Positions 1-9,696 of a DNA stretch of 64,000 bases are shown piece by piece. Source of the DNA: Grimontia indica (GTDB taxonomy: Bacteria > Pseudomonadota > Gammaproteobacteria > Enterobacterales > Vibrionaceae). The notes under the pieces are model-generated. The model did not search any database. It saw only the letters and a list, made by a program, of their open reading frames with translations, and was not told the DNA's origin. The stretch is from NCBI RefSeq assembly GCF_000333895.2, contig NZ_ANFM02000033.1, positions 38,110 through 102,109 of the forward strand, given 5' to 3'. The position numbers were made by a program, and so were the translations under genes. Within the stretch, counting starts at the first letter, position 1. The number at the start of each line of letters is the position of its first letter.

Positions 1-3000
1 CAAGAAAACGCAAACGAATATTTGGGTTCACTGAAAGCGCAGGAAGAGGCACAAACCTCTGAGCTTTTAAGCCTGAAACACAAGCTGGATCTGTCTTCTG
101 CCGCAGCTAAGCAGTTCGAGCGTGGCCTTCAATTGGTGCGTAGCATCGCTGGCGAAGTCGACCGTTCTGATGCAGGCGCGAAAGCCCGCGAAGTGATCGT
201 AAAAGGCCGCGAATTTGCGAACCTTGCGGCAAACGCTGAACAGCTGACTTCACAGCATCGCGACCTTGAGCGTCAGATGCGCAGTTTCCAGCAGGCGAAA
301 ACCCTGTCTGAGCAGTATCAACGCCAGTTCAACGAAACAGTCGCTTCTGAAGAAGCGGTTGAGCTGGAAATGGCGCGTCAGCAAGAGCGTCTGGAAACCG
401 CAGAAGAAGCGGTTGGCGAACAAGCGGAGAAAGTCCGCGAACTGCAACGCAGCGAAAATGAAATCAATGCCAAAGCAGTTGAGTTCGAAAAAGTCGCACC
501 AGCCTGGATTGCCGCACAAGAAGCGCTGGAGAAATTAGCAGAGCAGACTGACGCCGAACTATATGACAATCAGGCGGTGCTGGATACCATGCAGCGCGTG
601 ATGGCGGATGAGCGTGAAACTATCTCGACCCGCGATAAGCTGCAAGCTGAGAAACAAGCGCTGGAAGCAGAAATCGAGCGTCTGGCACAGCCAGGCGGCA
701 GCGATGATGCGCGCCTGCAATCTCTGGCTGACACACTGGGTGGCACGCTGCTTTCTGAAATCTACGATGACATCACCATTGATGATGCACCGTATTTCTC
801 AGCACTTTATGGCCCGGCACGTCACGCGATTGTGGTGCCTGATCTGAAAGGTATCAAAGAGAAGCTGCTGGATCTGGATGATTGTCCGGAAGACCTCTAC
901 ATCATCGAAGGTGATGCGGACGGTTTTGACGATAGCGTATTCGATGTTGAAGAGCTGGAAGATGCGGTTTGTGTTCACTTAAACGACCGTCAGCTTCGTT
1001 ACTCTCGCTTCCCGAAAATCCCACTATTTGGCCGCGCGGCGCGTGAGCACCGTTTAGATATCTTACGTGAGAAGCGTGAAGAGTTAGTCGAAAACTACGC
1101 CAAAGCCTCGTTTGATGCGCAGAAGCTTCAACGTTTGACCCAAAGCTTCAACCAATTTGTGTCGAACCACATGAATGTGGCATTCAACGAAGATCCAGAA
1201 GCAGCCCTGAAAGATCTGCGTGAAAAACGTGGCAGCGTTCAGCGTCAATTGGCTCAGCTTCGCGAGAGCGAGCAGCAGGTTCGTAGCCAACTGACCGGTT
1301 CAAAAGAAGCGATTGCACTTTTGAACAAACTTCAGCACGTCGTTAACGCGCTTGAAGACGAAACGCTGGAAGGTCGTCTGGAAGAAGTGGAAAGCCGCCT
1401 GTCTCAGGCAGACGAAGCTCGCCACTTCACCCGTGAGCATGGCAAAGCGCTGGCTGAACTGGAGAATCTGGTTTCAACGCTGGATGCCGACCCAGAACAG
1501 TTTGATGCACTGAACGCTGCTTACCAGCAAGCGGACGAAGCGCTACAATCGCTGAAGAAAACGTTGTTTGCGTTGTCTGATCTGGTTGAGCGTCGTCACC
1601 ACTTTGGTTACGCCGATGCGGTTGAGCTTCTTGATAAAAGTAGCGAACTGAATGAACAGCTGAAAGCTAAACTGATGGACGCAGAGCGAGCCCGTACCCG
1701 TTCACGTGAACACGTGAAGCAGGTTCGTGATCAGGTGAACCAATACAACCAGCTTCTAGCGTCTCTGAAGAGCTCGCACCAAGCGAAACAAGAAACGGTG
1801 GCTGAGTTCAAACGTGAGCTGGTGGAGCTTGGTGTTCGCGCCGATGTAGAAGCGGAAGAGCGAGCACGTGTTCGTCGTGACGAACTGAATGCACAGCTAT
1901 CACAATCGCGCAGCCGTAAGAGCGAGCTGGAAAAAGGCCTGACGTCGATTGAGCTGGAGATGAAATCTCTGGTGAAAACGCTGAAGAAAGCCAGCAAAGA
2001 ATACACCGAACTGCGCACTTTTGTCGTCAATGCAAAAGCGGGTTGGATGGATGTACTCAAGATTGCCCGCAGCAGTAATGTAGAGAAGCAGCTGAACCGC
2101 CGCGAAATGGCGTATATGTCTGCTGACGAGTTGCGTTCACTGTCGGATAAATCCTTGGGTGCGTTGCGTCTGGCAGTGGCTGACAACGAAACACTGCGCG
2201 ATGCACTGCGTGCATCTGAAGACATGGCGCGTCCTGAACGTAAAGTTCTGTTCTACATAGCGGTTTACCAGCACCTGCGCGAGCGTATCCGTCACGACAT
2301 CATTCGTACCGACGATCCAGTCGAAGCGATTGAAGAAATGGAAGTGGAACTGGCGCGTTTGACGGAGGAACTGACTCAGCGCGAGAAGCGTTTGGCGATC
2401 AGTTCAGAGTCTGTGGCGAACATTATCCGCAAAACCATTCAGCGCGAACAAAACCGTATTCGCCTGTTGAACCAAGGCTTGTCTAACATCGCCTTTGGTC
2501 AGGTGAAAGGTGTGCGCCTGAATGTGTCGATTCGTGATACCCACGCGCAATTGTTAGAAGGCTTGGCAGAGAAAGCTGAACAGCATCAAGACTTGTTTGG
2601 TAACAACCGTCTGACCTTCTCTGAAGCGATGGCGAAACTGTTCCAACGTTTGAACCCGCATATCGATCTGGGTCAACGTTCTCCTCAGATTCTGGGTGAA
2701 GAGTTGCTGGACTACCGTAACTATCTGGAACTGGGTATTGAAGTTAACCGTGGTACTGACGGTTGGCTGCAGGCTGAATCCGGCGCATTGTCGACGGGTG
2801 AAGCAATTGGTACCGGCCAAGCAATCCTGTTGATGGTGGTGCAGAGCTGGGAAGAAGAATCCCGCCGTCTGCGCGGCAAAGATGTGATTCCTTGTCGTCT
2901 GCTGTTCCTTGATGAGGCAGCGCGTCTGGATGCGAAGTCAATCTCGACCCTGTTCGAGCTTTGTCATCGTCTGGATATGCAGCTTTTGATTGCAGCGCCG

Positions 3001-3153
3001 GAAAACATCAGCCCAGAGCAGGGTACCACCTACAAGCTGGTACGTAAGATCTTTAACGATAAAGAACACGTGCACGTTGTCGGTTTGCGTGGATTTGGAG
3101 AGATGGCGAAAACCAATCCCCCGATTCAGGAAGCATTGGAAATCGCTGAGTAA
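1..3153 (+). CDS. mukB: Chromosome partition protein MukB (5'-truncated by window edge)
   Basis: This is the SMC-like ATPase of the MukBEF condensin, which compacts and segregates the chromosome on the nucleoid. The reading frame is open from base 1, so the N-terminus (Walker A head half and first coiled coil) lies outside the window; about 1,050 residues remain of the roughly 1,490 usual for the family. Long heptad-type coiled coil flanks a globular hinge (around LADTLGGTLLSEIYDD and LYGPARHAIVVP). Near the C-terminus the ABC signature-like ALSTGEAIGTGQAI is followed by the Walker B LLFLDEAARLD. mukF and mukE are expected just upstream. A strong terminator follows. Identification is secure. 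Confidence 0.97.
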   Translation, partial: QENANEYLGSLKAQEEAQTSELLSLKHKLDLSSAAAKQFERGLQLVRSIAGEVDRSDAGAKAREVIVKGREFANLAANAEQLTSQHRDLERQMRSFQQAKTLSEQYQRQFNETVASEEAVELEMARQQERLETAEEAVGEQAEKVRELQRSENEINAKAVEFEKVAPAWIAAQEALEKLAEQTDAELYDNQAVLDTMQRVMADERETISTRDKLQAEKQALEAEIERLAQPGGSDDARLQSLADTLGGTLLSEIYDDITIDDAPYFSALYGPARHAIVVPDLKGIKEKLLDLDDCPEDLYIIEGDADGFDDSVFDVEELEDAVCVHLNDRQLRYSRFPKIPLFGRAAREHRLDILREKREELVENYAKASFDAQKLQRLTQSFNQFVSNHMNVAFNEDPEAALKDLREKRGSVQRQLAQLRESEQQVRSQLTGSKEAIALLNKLQHVVNALEDETLEGRLEEVESRLSQADEARHFTREHGKALAELENLVSTLDADPEQFDALNAAYQQADEALQSLKKTLFALSDLVERRHHFGYADAVELLDKSSELNEQLKAKLMDAERARTRSREHVKQVRDQVNQYNQLLASLKSSHQAKQETVAEFKRELVELGVRADVEAEERARVRRDELNAQLSQSRSRKSELEKGLTSIELEMKSLVKTLKKASKEYTELRTFVVNAKAGWMDVLKIARSSNVEKQLNRREMAYMSADELRSLSDKSLGALRLAVADNETLRDALRASEDMARPERKVLFYIAVYQHLRERIRHDIIRTDDPVEAIEEMEVELARLTEELTQREKRLAISSESVANIIRKTIQREQNRIRLLNQGLSNIAFGQVKGVRLNVSIRDTHAQLLEGLAEKAEQHQDLFGNNRLTFSEAMAKLFQRLNPHIDLGQRSPQILGEELLDYRNYLELGIEVNRGTDGWLQAESGALSTGEAIGTGQAILLMVVQSWEEESRRLRGKDVIPCRLLFLDEAARLDAKSISTLFELCHRLDMQLLIAAPENISPEQGTTYKLVRKIFNDKEHVHVVGLRGFGEMAKTNPPIQEALEIAE

Positions 3154-3173
3154 GCGAGATTCAAACAGAACGA

Positions 3174-3204
3174 AAAGGCCAGCAAATATGCTGGCCTTTG
3201 TTTT
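3174..3204. terminator. Rho-independent terminator shared by mukB and the chemoreceptor gene
   Basis: An 11-bp perfect stem (3174-3184 with 3189-3199) and a 4-base loop are followed by a T-rich run on the + strand. It sits between two convergent genes. Confidence 0.9.
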
Positions 3205-3217
3205 ACTGCAACATGGA

Positions 3218-5533
3218 CTAGGCGATTTTGAACATCCCGATTTGTTCGGTGAGTTTCTTTGCCTGTTCGTTAATACTGATGGCAGTGCCATCGGTATTGA
3301 CCGTTTTCTCTGAGACGGTTTCGGAAGAACGGGCAATATTCGTCACGTTCATCGAAATTTCTTCCGTCACTGAAGATTGTTCCGTCGCCGCTGTGGCAAT
3401 TTGGGTGTTCATGTCATTAATGTCCACCATCATGCCTTCAATTTGTGCCAGCATTTCGTTGTTTCGGTTACAGTTTTCTACGCTGCTTGCCACAAACTGA
3501 TTGGCACCTCTGATTCCGTTGACCACTTTGTCTGTTTCCGCCTGAAGTGATTCTACTTTGGCGCGGATTTCTTCTGTCGATGTTTGGGTTCGAATCGCCA
3601 GCGAACGCACTTCGTCAGCAACCACCGCAAAACCGCGTCCTTGTTCACCCGCACGCGCAGCTTCTATCGCGGCATTCAGTGCCAAGAGGTTGGTTTGTTC
3701 TGCGATGCCCTGAATGACATCAAGCACAGTGCCAATTGAGTGACTTTCGGCTGACAGTTGCTCCATGGACTGGGTTGCTTCGTCCATCTTGTCTGAGAGG
3801 GACGAAATTTCGTTGACCAGCTGCTTGCCAACATCGGCACTTTGACGCACTGATTGCACCACATTCTCAGAAGACTCTGAGGCGGTATTGGCAAAATTCG
3901 CAACCTCTGAAATAGATGCGTTCATTTCTGTTGCGGCAGTGGCTACTTGGCTTGAATTAGATGCTTGCTGGTCAACCTCACCGCGCATCGAACTGATGTT
4001 TTGTTGGATATCCGAAGATGCGTCGCCAAGTGCTTTGACGGTGGCATCTGCGCCTTTAATAACCGTCATAAAGTCATCAAGCATGGTGTTCATTGATGAC
4101 GAAAGCTGGGCAATTTCATCCTTGCCGCTGGCATCCAAACGCATCGTGAGGTCATGATTTTTGGCGATGCTGGTGATACGTTGGGTGAGATTGGCAATCG
4201 GCTTATTAATGCTTGAAGCAATCACCCAAGCGCATATGATAGCAATAGCAATAATCACGACGCCTGTAAGAGCTGCCGCCTGATACAAAGTGGACTCAAG
4301 AGCGTGAACCTCGAACAGCGCTTCTTGTTTGTTTATCTCTGAAATCAGTGCCCATTGGATGCCAAGAATATCTATCGGTGTGTAGGCAGCGAACACAGTG
4401 CTACCAAGATGATTCTCCGTAGCAACGAAGCCTTTTTCACCTGCAAGCGCCTGGCTCGCGTATGTTGAATCTATAGGCTGCTGCCCTGCAGAAGACTCTG
4501 TGGTGGCAATGCGGTCGACCTGTTTCTGCGGCACGCCAAATGTGGCAAGTAGTTTGAGGTATTCTTCTTTATCTTCAACCAACATACGAGCTTGAGAGCG
4601 CATCAGGCCGTCTGGGCCAACCAGGAAAGACTCCCCGGACTCGCCCAAACCGTCTTCTCGCCACCTCCCGTGGTAAGTCATAATGGTGTTAATCGTATCA
4701 ATGGGCATTTGGAAGACGAGTACACCGATGTTTTTTCCATCTTTTACGATCGGGGATCCAATGAAAGAAGCGGGGCTGTCATAGGAAGGGTAGTAGGGTT
4801 TGAAATCGACAAAGGAAAACTCGCCTTTGCCTAAACTTTTCGCACCAGTAAACGCTTCAGCAAGACCGCTGTCTTTGTAAGGGCCTGTTTGGAGGTTGGT
4901 CGCGAAGTCGAGCTCTTTGAAAACTGAGTACACGATATTGCCAGAGTTATCGACCAGAAAGATGTCGTAGTAACCAAATGACTCCAGAAAGGTGCGGTAA
5001 TTGTTGTGAAAAACCTCGTGAACCTCACTGTAAGTCGTGCCATCGCTTGCCTTGTCTAACAGGTGCTTATTACCGAGTGGGTGTTCGTTTAAACCGATAT
5101 ATGCCTGTTGCAGAAGCAATCCGTTTTGACCAATGCTGTCGAGGTTTGATAGGGCGTCTGTACTGGCATTATTGGTTTCCCTGAACGTAGCCCCAAATTC
5201 ATTTTGGTAATAGTTCTTGAGAATGTCTCCCTGCTCCGTGGTTGGGAACGTCTCTGTGGTGACACTTTGGAAGCTTTTCGCAAATTGAACCATGGCATCT
5301 TCTGTCATGGTTGAGTTGGCCAGATTGGTGAGCTGTTTACTGATGTTGACGAAATAATCTTGCACTTCCGCTTTTTTCACTTCTCTGACTGAAAGCAGTT
5401 GATTCTCCAACTGATGTTCAATCGCTAATGAGGAAGTATTGATGGCAGTTGCTGTGAGTAAACTCGCTGTCGCAATGACAGCGATGGCGCTGATTGCGAT
5501 GAACGCGGTTTTAATTTTTGTAGAAATTCTCAT
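3218..5533 (-). CDS. Methyl-accepting chemotaxis protein with periplasmic Cache-type sensor
   Basis: This is an inner-membrane chemoreceptor of 771 residues. One TM helix lies at residues 8-28, followed by a large periplasmic region of about 390 residues. That region looks like a double Cache ligand-binding domain (it contains [15 protein letters not shown] and [12 protein letters not shown]). A second TM helix lies near 420-443, then HAMP, then the cytoplasmic signalling domain. The hairpin tip ([20 protein letters not shown], from about residue 612) is the most conserved CheA/CheW contact of the family. The start was set at the ATG preceded by AAGGTGA; an in-frame upstream start would put charged residues ahead of the TM helix. 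The ligand cannot be told from sequence. The gene is monocistronic and converges on mukB. Confidence 0.93.
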   Translation of the reverse strand: MRISTKIKTAFIAISAIAVIATASLLTATAINTSSLAIEHQLENQLLSVREVKKAEVQDYFVNISKQLTNLANSTMTEDAMVQFAKSFQSVTTETFPTTEQGDILKNYYQNEFGATFRETNNASTDALSNLDSIGQNGLLLQQAYIGLNEHPLGNKHLLDKASDGTTYSEVHEVFHNNYRTFLESFGYYDIFLVDNSGNIVYSVFKELDFATNLQTGPYKDSGLAEAFTGAKSLGKGEFSFVDFKPYYPSYDSPASFIGSPIVKDGKNIGVLVFQMPIDTINTIMTYHGRWREDGLGESGESFLVGPDGLMRSQARMLVEDKEEYLKLLATFGVPQKQVDRIATTESSAGQQPIDSTYASQALAGEKGFVATENHLGSTVFAAYTPIDILGIQWALISEINKQEALFEVHALESTLYQAAALTGVVIIAIAIICAWVIASSINKPIANLTQRITSIAKNHDLTMRLDASGKDEIAQLSSSMNTMLDDFMTVIKGADATVKALGDASSDIQQNISSMRGEVDQQASNSSQVATAATEMNASISEVANFANTASESSENVVQSVRQSADVGKQLVNEISSLSDKMDEATQSMEQLSAESHSIGTVLDVIQGIAEQTNLLALNAAIEAARAGEQGRGFAVVADEVRSLAIRTQTSTEEIRAKVESLQAETDKVVNGIRGANQFVASSVENCNRNNEMLAQIEGMMVDINDMNTQIATAATEQSSVTEEISMNVTNIARSSETVSEKTVNTDGTAISINEQAKKLTEQIGMFKIA

Positions 5534-5861
5534 TGTCACCTTGCTCCATAAAAGAGACATGCGATCCAAATAGGTTTCTTGAAAGTGTAGGAAAACTTTT
5601 TGACAAATTGTTTACTTCGCGCAGGAATCTTTGTGCGGGCTCATTAAGGTAATGAAAGTGAAGGGAATTAGTTTTCATTATTAAAAACAGAGGGATAGAA
5701 ATTTAAATTAAGAAGTGAAATACGGTAAATGTGGAGGGTTGTTGGTGGGATTGTATGACTTTATGGTCTTTTCGGTTTTTGCGGTGGGTAAGAGAAATTG
5801 GACAAAGTTTATAAGCCTTTGCCCACTTTAAAATGTGTTGATAATGAATGAGGATCTGTAT
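5534..5861. other. Intergenic region upstream of the chemoreceptor
   Basis: About 330 bases separate two leftward genes. It is AT-rich and should hold the promoter of the chemoreceptor. I see no convincing flagellar sigma-28 promoter, hairpin or small gene. Confidence 0.5.
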
Positions 5862-6368
5862 TTATTTGTTATTTATTGACTTCTCTAAAATGGCAACGGA
5901 GTAATACTGGTCAAATTTATAGCCAACATCAGTCAATAGCCCAACCTGTTGAAAGCCAAGTTTTTCGTGCAATTTAATTGAGGCAGGGTTCGGTAAAGTA
6001 ATCACAGAATAAGCTCTAGACACCGGAGAAGATAACATTTTGTCCAAAAGAGCCTCCATCAGTGCTGATCCTAAACCCTTGGCACGCACGCCGGGGTGGA
6101 GGTAGATCGTGATTTCAGAACTGACTTTGTAGGCCTGTTTTTCCCTGAACTCGCTGTTATAGGCAAATCCAATCACTTCGCCATGCTCGTTCTCTTTGAC
6201 TAGTACATGATAGTAACCCTCACTGTTTTTCAGCTTTTCCAGCCAGGCTTTACGTCGTTCGATTGTCCATGGCTCGTAATCGAAAGTGATCGAGGTTTCA
6301 CGCACATAGTGGTTGTAGATGTCGTTAATGGCCTGAAGATCTCCGGCCTGTACTGCTCGAATTGTCAT
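5862..6368 (-). CDS. GNAT N-acetyltransferase, phosphinothricin acetyltransferase-like
   Basis: This is an acetyl-CoA-dependent N-acetyltransferase of 168 residues, full length for the Pat/MnaT-like group of GNAT enzymes. The N-terminal sequence runs from IRAVQAGDLQAINDIYNHYV through TSITFDYEPWT, a pattern typical of that group. The acetyl-CoA loop is around HPGVRAKGLGSALMEALL, and the C-terminal NPASIKLHEKLGFQQVG segment is the family signature. Members acetylate the amino group of small molecules such as methionine sulfone, sulfoximine or phosphinothricin; the substrate here is inferred only. The start codon overlaps the stop of the upstream racemase gene by four bases (ATGA), so the two are translationally coupled. 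Its SD AAGGA lies inside the upstream gene. Confidence 0.9.
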   Translation of the reverse strand: MTIRAVQAGDLQAINDIYNHYVRETSITFDYEPWTIERRKAWLEKLKNSEGYYHVLVKENEHGEVIGFAYNSEFREKQAYKVSSEITIYLHPGVRAKGLGSALMEALLDKMLSSPVSRAYSVITLPNPASIKLHEKLGFQQVGLLTDVGYKFDQYYSVAILEKSINNK

Positions 6369-7075
6369 ACTGCGTCCTTGCTGAACTCAGACAGTGCTAG
6401 TTTAACTGCTGCTTCTGCATGCAGTTCAGTGGTGTCATAGAGAGGAATAGGAGTATGCTGCTGCTGGATCAACAACCCTATTTCAGTGCATCCCAATATA
6501 ATACCTTCAACCCCACGGGCTTTAAGTGCATCGATAACAGAAAGATACTGTTTGCGGGAATGCGTGTTTACCTCACCTTGAACCAGTTCTTGGTAGATAA
6601 TTTCGTGAACAATGTCCTGATGCCAACCTTCCGGAACAGTCACCTGAATACCGTGGGAAGTAAGACGCTCCTTGTAGAATGGCTGTGACATGGTGAAGCG
6701 TGTTCCCAACAAACCAACATGCTTGATGTCATCTTCTTTGAGCTTCTGAGCGGTTGCATCGGCAATATGCAGGAGAGGAATGGAAATCGCGTCTTGAACT
6801 TCAGAAGCCACTTTGTGCATGGTGTTGGTACCAATCAGCATAAAGTCAGCGCCTGCGGCTTCAAGCTTTCTTGCTTCTCCTGCTAATTGTTTTGCAGATT
6901 CATCCCAAGCATCAGCGCGTTGCTGAGCCTCAATTTCGGCGAAATCGACGCTGCTCATCAGGATTTTCGCGGAGTGATGACCACCTAAAGCTTCCCGAGT
7001 GTATTGGTTCAATAACCTGTAGTAAGTCGCTGTCGACTCCCAACTCATTCCGCCAATTAAGCCAATGGTTTTCAT
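6365..7075 (-). CDS. Aspartate/glutamate racemase family protein (YgeA-like)
   Basis: This is a cytoplasmic amino-acid racemase of 236 residues belonging to the Asp/Glu racemase superfamily. It opens with KTIGLIGGMSWEST. The first catalytic position is Thr in GTNTMHK, and the second is Cys in ILGCTEIGLL. A Thr/Cys pair rather than Cys/Cys is what is known for the E. coli YgeA (broad L-Asp/L-Glu racemase) branch. The start was moved to the ATG at 7075, with SD AAGGA, because the longer frame adds an unconserved leader. It is the first gene of a two-gene operon with the GNAT enzyme. The physiological substrate is unknown, and the pairing with an acetyltransferase suggests D-amino-acid or amine handling (inference). 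Confidence 0.88.
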   Translation of the reverse strand: MKTIGLIGGMSWESTATYYRLLNQYTREALGGHHSAKILMSSVDFAEIEAQQRADAWDESAKQLAGEARKLEAAGADFMLIGTNTMHKVASEVQDAISIPLLHIADATAQKLKEDDIKHVGLLGTRFTMSQPFYKERLTSHGIQVTVPEGWHQDIVHEIIYQELVQGEVNTHSRKQYLSVIDALKARGVEGIILGCTEIGLLIQQQHTPIPLYDTTELHAEAAVKLALSEFSKDAV

Positions 7076-7268
7076 ATTCGTATCCTTACGCGCGGGTCTT
7101 CTCGAATATATATCGAACAAGCTGAGGAAATAAAACACTTTTTGGGCTCAGAGCTGAATCATTTTTTGGACGGCAAAGTGCTTTCAATTTGCGGCCCATG
7201 TTACATTGTTGGCTTTCCACCTTTGCTGATGTTGCAAAGGAGATACTCAAATAACAGGAGTAGGTTGA

Positions 7269-8180
7269 GTGACTGCGATTAAACGGGCACAAATAGCGCC
7301 GCAAGGGCCAGAGCTTTCAGAGCTCGTTCAAGGTTATTGGCGCCTAGGTGAATGGGGAATGTCTCCACAAGAGCGCCTTACCTTTATCAAAAAGCACCTT
7401 GAACTGGGTATCACCACGGTCGACCACGCAGACATCTACGGTGGCTATCAGTGCGAAACGCTGTTTGGTGAAGCGCTGAAGCTGGAGACTTCACTACGCG
7501 ATAGCATGGAGATTGTCTCCAAGTGCGACATCAAGCTGGTGAGTCAGAGTGCTCCGGAGCGTAAAATTAACCACTACGACACCGGAGAAGCGCATATTCT
7601 GCAGTCAGTCGACAACAGTCTTTCCCGTCTTGGCGTGGATAGTCTGGATGTGCTCTTGATCCATCGCCCTGATTGTTTGATGGATGCTGATGAAGTGGCT
7701 GTTGCATTTGAGAAGCTTCATACCGCCGGTAAGGTGAAGCACTTTGGTGTCTCTAACTTTACACCTTCTCAGTTTAACCTGCTGCAATCCCGCATGGATA
7801 AGCCTCTGGTGACGAATCAGGTTGAAATCAATCCAATTAATTTCGACGTCGCACACGATGGTACTCTGGATTTAATGCAGCAATTGCGTGTTCGTCCAAT
7901 GGCGTGGTCTTGTTTGGGCGGTGGGGAGGTCTTCTCTTCGGATTCTGAGCAAGCCATTCGTCTGCGAGCAACGCTGCCAGAAATTGCTGAGGAGCTCGGT
8001 ATAACGATGGAGCAGGTGATTTATGGCTTTGTTATCCGTCATCCAAGTCAGCCTTTGCCAATCGTTGGCTCGGGTAAGATTGAACGTGTGGAATCTGCTG
8101 TGGGGGCAATGTCAGTCGAACTGAGTCGTGAGCAGTGGTATCGCATTTGGGTTGCAAGCAAGGGTCACGGTGTGCCGTAG
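7269..8180 (+). CDS. Aldo/keto reductase (YdhF-like oxidoreductase)
   Basis: This is an NADPH-dependent aldo/keto reductase of 303 residues with a TIM-barrel fold. Diagnostic pieces are GITTVDHADIYGGYQCETLFGEAL (catalytic Asp and Tyr), the conserved Lys in EIVSKCDIKL, LLIHRPD, GKVKHFGVSNFTPSQ and the C-terminal NADP-binding PIVGSGKIERV. It most resembles E. coli YdhF, whose physiological substrate is not established. Translation probably starts at GTG, since AACAGGAG sits eight bases upstream and no ATG is near. The gene is divergent from the racemase operon and apparently monocistronic. Confidence 0.9.
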   Translation: MTAIKRAQIAPQGPELSELVQGYWRLGEWGMSPQERLTFIKKHLELGITTVDHADIYGGYQCETLFGEALKLETSLRDSMEIVSKCDIKLVSQSAPERKINHYDTGEAHILQSVDNSLSRLGVDSLDVLLIHRPDCLMDADEVAVAFEKLHTAGKVKHFGVSNFTPSQFNLLQSRMDKPLVTNQVEINPINFDVAHDGTLDLMQQLRVRPMAWSCLGGGEVFSSDSEQAIRLRATLPEIAEELGITMEQVIYGFVIRHPSQPLPIVGSGKIERVESAVGAMSVELSREQWYRIWVASKGHGVP

Positions 8181-8205
8181 GCCATTTCTTTTTTGCACTT
8201 CAGCG

Positions 8206-9426
8206 TTAGCGGTTGGTTCCGTCTGAACTTATGCTGGCGCCAATTCCTTTCAACCAACTGTTGTACCAACTTCTTAGCGACTCTATGGGTCTAGGGCGGC
8301 AAATGAGAAAGCCTTGGAGCAACATCTCTGGGTAGTTGGAATGCAAGTATTCTAACTCTTCGATTTGTTCGATTCCTTCAGCAACTAATTTGACATCGAA
8401 CTTATCCATAATATTCACCAATGACTGAACAATAACCTGGCTGAACTGGTCCTGATGAATTTTGCTTATCAAGGTTCGGTCGATTTTAATCTCGGTGAAA
8501 GGCAATGTACGCAGTTGTTGGATGTTGGTGAAACCTGTGCCGAAGTCATCAAGTGATACACCGTGTCCCCGAATTCTCAGTCTGTTAAGAGACTCCATTT
8601 GTTCGGAGCTTTTCAGTGCATATTCTTCTGTGATTTCCAGAGTGACGCGGGACTTGTCGATACCGTGTGCTTCAAAAAGAAACTCCAATCGATTGGGTAC
8701 TTCCAAATCAGCCAGCTGTGAGGCAGACAAATTGAGGCTTATTGTGACATCTTCTCCAAAGATATCTGACAGTTCTTTAATGTCTGACGCTGTCATCTCT
8801 GCCAGCTGCATTGTGAGGAGGTCAATCAAGTCATTTTCAATGGCTGTTGGGATGAAACGACCCGGTAAAATAGCGTTGGATTCACCTGGCTTTTGAATCC
8901 TGGCTAACACTTCCAGACCTTCTACGCGATTGTTTTGTGAGTTCAATTTTGGTTGATAGTAGGGTACTACCTGTCGGTGCGTAATACAGTCGATGAGCTC
9001 AGAGGGAGACATTCTCTGGTAGTCCAGAAATTTTCTTTCTTCAAAGTGAGTTAATCTGTCCAGAGTTAGCTGCAGTGCGTCTTTGTTAATGGGCTTTGCA
9101 ATATTGCCCAACAGACAAACCTGTTGCTGACGAGCAATTGAACTCGCCAGTTCAATAATCCTTGCGTCCAGCCCAGACACGATTGAGACACCTCCGGTAA
9201 ATTTCATTTTTCCTAAAGCTCTAATCACCGCCATTCCATCAATAGAGGGCATGTTGAGATCGGTGAATACAATGTCATATTTGTTGGGCGCGCGACGTAG
9301 TTCTTCTAACGCTTTGTAGGGGTTACTGAAAGTGTGAACATTATTCTCACCAATTTCTGATAATAGAGATCTCACCATCAGTAAAATAGCTTCAGAATCG
9401 TCAACGACGAGAATGCTTCTTTCCAC
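8206..9426 (-). CDS. Response regulator with c-di-GMP phosphodiesterase (REC-EAL) output
   Basis: The protein has about 406 residues. The N-terminal receiver domain (1-125) has the acidic pair DD in LVVDDSEA, the phospho-acceptor Asp in VFTDLNMPSIDG and Lys in NIAKPIN. The EAL domain (about 150-395) carries EVL in place of EAL (a tolerated variant that keeps the Glu), Asn in SLNLSAS, Glu in LEITEEY, the DDFGTG loop, Lys in EIKIDRTL, Glu in LVAEGIE and QGF. All metal and catalytic positions therefore look intact, so active hydrolysis of c-di-GMP is expected (family knowledge). The start is probably GTG at 9426, with GGAAG seven bases upstream; the TTG six bases earlier is too close to that SD. 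No cognate histidine kinase lies nearby. Confidence 0.9.
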   Translation of the reverse strand: MERSILVVDDSEAILLMVRSLLSEIGENNVHTFSNPYKALEELRRAPNKYDIVFTDLNMPSIDGMAVIRALGKMKFTGGVSIVSGLDARIIELASSIARQQQVCLLGNIAKPINKDALQLTLDRLTHFEERKFLDYQRMSPSELIDCITHRQVVPYYQPKLNSQNNRVEGLEVLARIQKPGESNAILPGRFIPTAIENDLIDLLTMQLAEMTASDIKELSDIFGEDVTISLNLSASQLADLEVPNRLEFLFEAHGIDKSRVTLEITEEYALKSSEQMESLNRLRIRGHGVSLDDFGTGFTNIQQLRTLPFTEIKIDRTLISKIHQDQFSQVIVQSLVNIMDKFDVKLVAEGIEQIEELEYLHSNYPEMLLQGFLICRPRPIESLRSWYNSWLKGIGASISSDGTNR

Positions 9427-9696
9427 AGGCAATCTTCCACATAAGATTTTCGGTTATCAAATATAAAACTAGATGCTTAAAGCCAAATTTCAATCAGGTC
9501 TGAGTGTGTGGATCTCTATGTTTTAGCAGCGTCTAATGCAAATATTTAATGGTTTGAAAAGGTTAGTGGTTCGGAGGCTAATTTAATCCACAGAAAAATA
9601 GTGTCTTTATTGTGAGCAGTAGAGAGTACCGTATCCGGCCAGTGGTTTTGTGACTCTTCGGATACGCTTCACCGTACGGTATGTAAGCAGGGAAAT

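Noticed and set aside
1731..2225. Leftward 164-codon frame inside mukB
   Set aside because: It mirrors the coiled-coil codons of mukB, with a Ser/Arg-rich composition typical of antisense shadows.
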